Of a stretch of DNA of 64,000 nucleotides, positions 60,401-64,000 are shown piece after piece. This DNA is from Nereocystis luetkeana (taxonomy: Eukaryota; Sar; Phaeophyceae; Laminariales; Laminariaceae). Made by a program: the position numbers and the translations under genes. The stretch covers positions 14,943,425 through 15,007,424 of the forward strand of contig JARUPZ010000002.1 in NCBI GenBank assembly GCA_031213475.1, written 5' to 3'. Numbering within the stretch: the stretch's first letter is position 1; every line of letters begins with the position of its first letter. The notes beneath the pieces are model-generated. The model worked only from the letters and a program-made list of their open reading frames with translations. It ran no database searches and had not been told where the DNA came from.

Positions 60401-60628
60401 GCGTCTGCACACAAACGTGATTCTCGCGAAAACATCCATCGATATTCTCAGACGGGATTGGAGATGCTCACCGACGTTCTGTTCATGGGGAACCCCATCT
60501 ACGAGGGTATGCCCAAGGAGGAGGCGAGAATAGAGGTGCTGAGACACGTGCCGCAGGTCAGCAAGATCGACGGGGACATGGTCAAGCCGACGGAAAGGGA
60601 GGCGGCCAATCCTGACGCTGGAGCATAA
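54444..60628 (+). CDS. DNAL1: Axonemal dynein outer-arm light chain 1 (LC1/DNAL1)
   Basis: Exons: 54444-54583, 55431-55530, 56815-56970 and 60452-60628, all GT-AG with matching phase, giving 190 residues plus TAA. The starting methionine lies upstream in a tiny exon; ATG at 54272-54274 directly followed by GTGAGG would give M-TTCTQAIKNWEAK, but this is a guess. Family landmarks are KLYCQMPPIAKLDNSLNTLK, LSLSTNCIDRI, LKILSLGRN, SLEELWISYNQVTTL, LYMSNNSVKNWAELDKL and FMGNPIYEGMP, i.e. the leucine-rich repeats of LC1 plus its C-terminal helix. In the family, LC1 binds the motor or microtubule-binding region of the outer-arm dynein heavy chain in flagella. Its length equals animal and green-algal LC1. 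Intron 3 (3.5 kb) is enlarged by retroelement and foldback repeats. Confidence 0.93.
56636..56664. repeat. (GACC)n tetranucleotide tract
   Basis: Six to seven ACCG/GACC units lie in DNAL1 intron 2. Confidence 0.9.
57175..57545. repeat. Foldback repeat, left copy
   Basis: The segment 57175-57257 (CTTTCTGATGAGTGCCTCGC, CAGAAGACATCTGG) is inverted at about 57390-57478, forming a large imperfect palindrome. The part 57289-57545 (ATGGACCTAGGGACCGACTG onward) is repeated directly at 59091-59345 at high identity. The copies flank the gypsy remnant like long terminal repeats but are themselves palindromic. Confidence 0.7.
57550..58960 (-). pseudogene. Ty3/gypsy integrase remnant
   Basis: On the minus strand the fragments are in integrase order but in different frames. 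First is an HHCC zinc-binding region (HANAYCHLGVARTLSMLE, then CLQCQAR, about 58920-58740). Then come a catalytic-core start (SVDYFGPLPVTPRGNCYILL, about 58690), the core end (AYHPNGNGGAERVIHTMAQM, about 58430-58365) and the C-terminal region (SYTIGSWVWIYNTAATIRQG, twice). Frameshifts and stops break it into at least three pieces, and no reverse transcriptase or gag is present. It is a dead fragment inside DNAL1 intron 3, antisense to the gene. Its C-terminal part contains a 186 bp perfect tandem duplication. Confidence 0.85.
57712..58083 (-). repeat. Perfect 186 bp tandem duplication in the integrase remnant
   Basis: Units 57712-57897 and 57898-58083 appear identical base for base; 186 bp is 62 codons, so the frame continues across both copies. 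Confidence 0.92.
59047..59484. repeat. Long imperfect inverted repeat (foldback element), right copy
   Basis: The left arm begins CAGACCTCAAACAGGTACC and the right arm ends GGCACCTGTTCAAGGTCTG; each arm is about 120-140 bp. The arms share GACGCCAGT, TTAAGT.TAAGG, GACCTAGGGAC.GACT and CTCTG.TCTGGTCACTC. The ~170 bp centre (59170-59345) is the sequence also present at 57370-57545. Confidence 0.8.
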
Positions 60629-62208
60629 AACGATATATGATTGTTCAAGCGGGAGTGTACGTAGCGTTTTTATTAATTTAACTATACTTTTTGGTTTTTC
60701 CTCCGGTGGGTTTTTATTTTTTATTTTTATCCCCTGGCGGATTGGTAACAATACTTGAAGGCACGCACCGTAGTGGGTAGGGGGGGGGGGGGGTGCCCGC
60801 TATATATGTGACCTTGAGGGAGGATCAGAGCTACGACCGGGAGGGAGGGAGGGAGGGAGGGGGTTGCGAGTGGCATGGCGATGGCTTTCGTTGACGTTTT
60901 ATTCCTGCTCCTTAAGGCTGGGCCTTCCTTTCTTTCTCTTTTTTGACGTACCTTGCCGTTCAGAGGTGTGGGAGTGGGTTTAGAGGAGCCGCGTCTTGGA
61001 CTCATGTTCTAGCTCGTGGAATCGGGGTTTCCACGGATTTCCCTTATTCTGCATATGTATACGGCTCATCAGAGTGGGCTTGCAAATACAACATATGGGG
61101 ATGCAAAACACTGTATTTACATGCACGCGTGATCGCGATCGAATTATCGCACCAAGGTTGCAAAGATAGGTTTCGGGGAAATTGTCGATCTCAGAAACTT
61201 TCTTTCATTTTTTTTTCTCCAAGAAAACGCTGGTGGGTGCAGGAGAAGCGGACAGGGGGGATGCGATATATATGCGTGTATCCATTATATCAAAGTCGGA
61301 GGGTATGACTCAAAGGCTAGTGCTGTATAGACCCGGCATCGGAGAAACGAGCATTGCTTTTGCTGCCGTCAAAGTTACCAGGTATGCGGCATAGCCTCAC
61401 AACTAAGCGTAGCACTAAACTGAGGCCGCCGCAAGCACATCGCTTGCACCGCGCCCAGAGACTAAGACGAAAGGCAGGCTCGCCGCACGGAGGGGGGGTT
61501 CGGATGTTGGTGCCTTGAGGAATTTTGCCTTGTGGTTCCCTACACACCGCTGTTGTCTCGAGTTTAGGAGACCTTCAGTTACCTGGTACTCGTTACCCTG
61601 GTACAATTGTATGTGCATCTCTGGAACAAACGGCGGGAGGATGCGGCACCAAACTTCGACGACGGGATCCCGGAAGCGCACTCTCCGCGATGCCCAGGCC
61701 TGCCTGCACTAGAAGGAAAAACGCGGATGAAAAGTCAGCTGTGGGTGCATTTCTCTCTGAAGTCTTTCCGGCCTGCGGTGCGGCACCTCTGGAAACACAC
61801 GATTCCACAAATGTAAATTCGATCATTTTCTGGAGTTTCGTAGATGTCGCTGTATTGGTGAGGAAAACAAACGCCTCAGGTATTAAGTAGTACTATACTG
61901 CTGCCAATAAACAAAACGAACACTCCAATTCCAAGCAAATTGTCCCCGAAACGGGAGTGCAAACCTTGAGGCCTAAAGGGGTAAACATTCGTACAGCACG
62001 TTAGCGCGAGATCCCTTTTTCTCGGCGCTTGCCACAGCATCGGAAAAAAAAACGCCTTTTTCCCCGGAGCTCCAAGATCACCGCACGTTTGTTTGGTTAA
62101 AAAACATCGCAACCACACCCGCTGTCCTACCGGGAAAAATCCGTGGTATCGTCCGATTAGATTCATCCGACGCCTGCTTGGGCAAGCGGCCATTGCCGCA
62201 TTTTGATA
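60629..62208. other. Intergenic interval between convergent genes
   Basis: It holds a G run at 60780-60793, GGGA repeats at 60839-60861, and a fragment of the second hairpin family at 61917-61985 (CACTCCAATTCCAAGCAAAT, TGTCCCCGAAACGGGAGTG). No exon is supported; it should contain both 3' UTRs. Confidence 0.55.
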
Positions 62209-64000
62209 CTATTGCTGCTGCTTCACGACGTACACATCGAAACGGCCGTTCTTGCTCACAACGGCGTGGGACGGGGCCACATGACCCACGATAGCCGCGC
62301 CGTGCACGGGTCTCTTCACCACCACCTTGCGAGTCGCGACGCTCATCGCAGCGTCGAACAACCTCCGCTCTTCTCCTTCCCTCTCCCCACCACCACCACC
62401 ACCGCCACCACCACCACCAGCGAAAACGACGCCATCATCGTCATGTCCTTGTTCCATCGCCCCTCGTCTCTCGCCACCATCCTCTTCCAACAACGCCTGC
62501 AGCATCTGCATGCTTTTTTTTACAAGCGCGGATTTCTTTCGCTGAGGAAACATAGGGTCGAGGTAAACCACGGCTGGGCGCCGGGCCGCCACCGCCCCCC
62601 CCTCCTCTCCCCCGCCTCCGCCCTGTCCAGCCGCTCGCTCGCACGCAGCGTCGGTGCTATCGCCCACCACGAGGCTCATGCGAGAGGCCGCCATCCTAGC
62701 AGTTTCGTCTTCGCCAGCTCGCGCTCGATCCAAAGCGTCCTGCCATGTGAAATACGACGAAAATATGAACTATAGAGCGAATTACGTATCGCAGAAAATG
62801 GACATGAGGGTGTCGTACGTACTCGTTCTATATCGGAATGCGGTTAAATGACATGCACCGTACATTGTCGGAAGGCGAGTTGAAAACATAAATGAACAAA
62901 TAAGGTATGATACGTACGTGGGTCTCTCGGTGGAAACTTGTGCTGGTGTACAAGTGTTTCGTCACTATCGTCCAGTGCGTACCCGGAAAGACAATGTTGT
63001 TGTTGTTGTTGTTGTTGCTGTGGTTGTTTTTTCGGAGATAAAAATCGTTCTTCGGAGACTGTCGCGCGGACCGTGCGGTTCTCCGGTTTCAAAGTTTCTG
63101 TAAGCTGTCCGGCTTCACCAAGCTAAAAAGTAAGGCATGCCCTGTATTTTTAGGCAGCTGAGTCTACGTACCAACAACTCGCGAAGCATGCACATAGTAC
63201 GAAGGAGTTAGCGCACGTAACGCAACAGTTATTATTGCGTACGTACTGTAGCTACGATATAAGAAAACAGCGAACTCGCAGAATTTGCAGCAAAAGGGTG
63301 TCTGTGCGGCGGGTGGGCGGGACAAGCGAAACGCTTTCTAAGCCCCATCATATTATACGAAGTATACATCTAGGGGAGGAAAATGAGCCAGACGACACCA
63401 CAGGGGCGCTTCACGCTTGCCGCCGAGAACTCATCAACCCCTTCCGTTTTTTGAGACTCGCGAACATCTGAATAGAACACGCAGAAAACGTCGTCGTTGT
63501 TGAACCTCAAAGCTTGGGAAGGTCGCGTAGATCACTACCAAATACAACGCAACCCCGAGGTGTAGCGTTAAACATTCATCCTCCCATCACCCCCCCCCCC
63601 CCCCTCCCTCCCACGACATACATCCCAACCCCAGTCCGACGGTTCGGCCGTACCTGCACCATAGCCGCAACCACGGCTGATCGCTCGAACATTTCCACCC
63701 GCCACCCGGCCAAGGCCAGGACGAACGCGTCGGTGCCCAAACCGGCGGTGAGGTCCCACAGCAACGGCGGTCCCTCATCTTCCACGTCCCCACACCCCTC
63801 TTCTAAACCACCCCCCCCCTCCCTCTTTTCCCCTTCGCCGTTGGAATTCCGCGACACGCCAGAGGAGGTTTGGCGCCCGTTCATAGCAGTAGCAGCAGCA
63901 GCACGGCGCTTGGGGAGCGCCGCCGCCTTGACCACCTGCTCTGTCCCTTGCTGGTTCTTCGCCCTGTGTCCGGTCTTGCCCCCCGAGAAGTCCACCTGGT
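62209..64000 (-). CDS. rsmJ: RsmJ-type rRNA (guanine-N2) methyltransferase, 5' part outside the window
   Basis: Two minus-strand exons are visible: 64000-63654 (continuing beyond the edge or starting at an acceptor near 63996) and 62739-62209, joined in phase 0 across a 914 bp intron (donor CAG|GTACGG, acceptor GGCAG|GACGC). Exon 1 has VDFSGGKTGHRAKN and the SAM-binding motif DLTAGLGTDAFVLA, then WRVEMFERS.VVAAM. Exon 2 has AVVYLDPMFPQRKKSALVKK, SVATRKVVVKRP and GRFDVYVV, ending KQQQ. These are the signature blocks of the bacterial RsmJ (YhiQ) family, which in bacteria methylates G1516 of 16S rRNA. Poly-Gly and acidic insertions absent from bacterial members interrupt both exons. In an alga it presumably acts on plastid or mitochondrial small-subunit rRNA, but the targeting region is not in the window. 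Confidence 0.88.
63001..63033 (+). repeat. (TTG)n microsatellite
   Basis: Seven or more TTG units lie in the rsmJ-like intron. Confidence 0.85.

Overview
This is a eukaryotic nuclear window. Its genes are split by GT-AG introns of roughly 0.2 to 3.9 kb, and the DNA is full of dispersed repeats, hairpin elements and microsatellites. An axonemal dynein light chain implies a cell type with motile flagella. Serine, alanine and glycine homopolymers from CTG/CAG-type tracts, moderate GC, long repeat-filled introns and TTAGGG-like DNA fit a stramenopile, most likely a brown alga. That placement is inference and no species is claimed. The gene models below were built by hand from domain recognition plus splice-site phase; there is no transcript evidence.

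Layout: 1-3568 is a perfect (CTTG)n array cut by the window edge. Two plus-strand exons (3981-5031) look like the 3' end of a gene with a Tudor-like fold. 5.0-14.5 kb is gene-poor and repeat-rich. From 32285 down to 14501 on the minus strand lies a 17-exon gene whose phases all join, giving a 1531-residue protein with an N-myristoylation-type start (MGNCPST), RhoGEF (DH), PH, RGS and PDZ domains. After 2.5 kb of non-coding DNA comes a minus-strand gene for a small secreted cysteine-rich protein with an acidic tail (39916-34836). Only 186 bp separate its start codon from that of a ten-exon mitochondrial pyruvate dehydrogenase kinase family gene on the plus strand (40103-51837). Next on the plus strand is DNAL1, outer-arm dynein light chain 1 (last exon ends 60628), whose third intron holds a decayed Ty3/gypsy remnant and foldback repeats. 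The right edge carries, on the minus strand, the 3' part of an rsmJ-like rRNA methyltransferase gene of bacterial type (64000-62209).

The genes do not form a pathway. The main discovery is the DH-PH-RGS-PDZ protein. It carries the domain set of the animal PDZ-RhoGEF/LARG proteins (PDZ-RGS-DH-PH) in nearly the opposite order, which suggests an independently built link between G-protein and Rho-type GTPase signalling at the membrane. The mobile DNA includes a ~500 bp dispersed family that ends in C runs, a TA-target MITE family, a tRNA-derived SINE, a PIF/Harbinger-like element with TAA target duplication, and the gypsy remnant.
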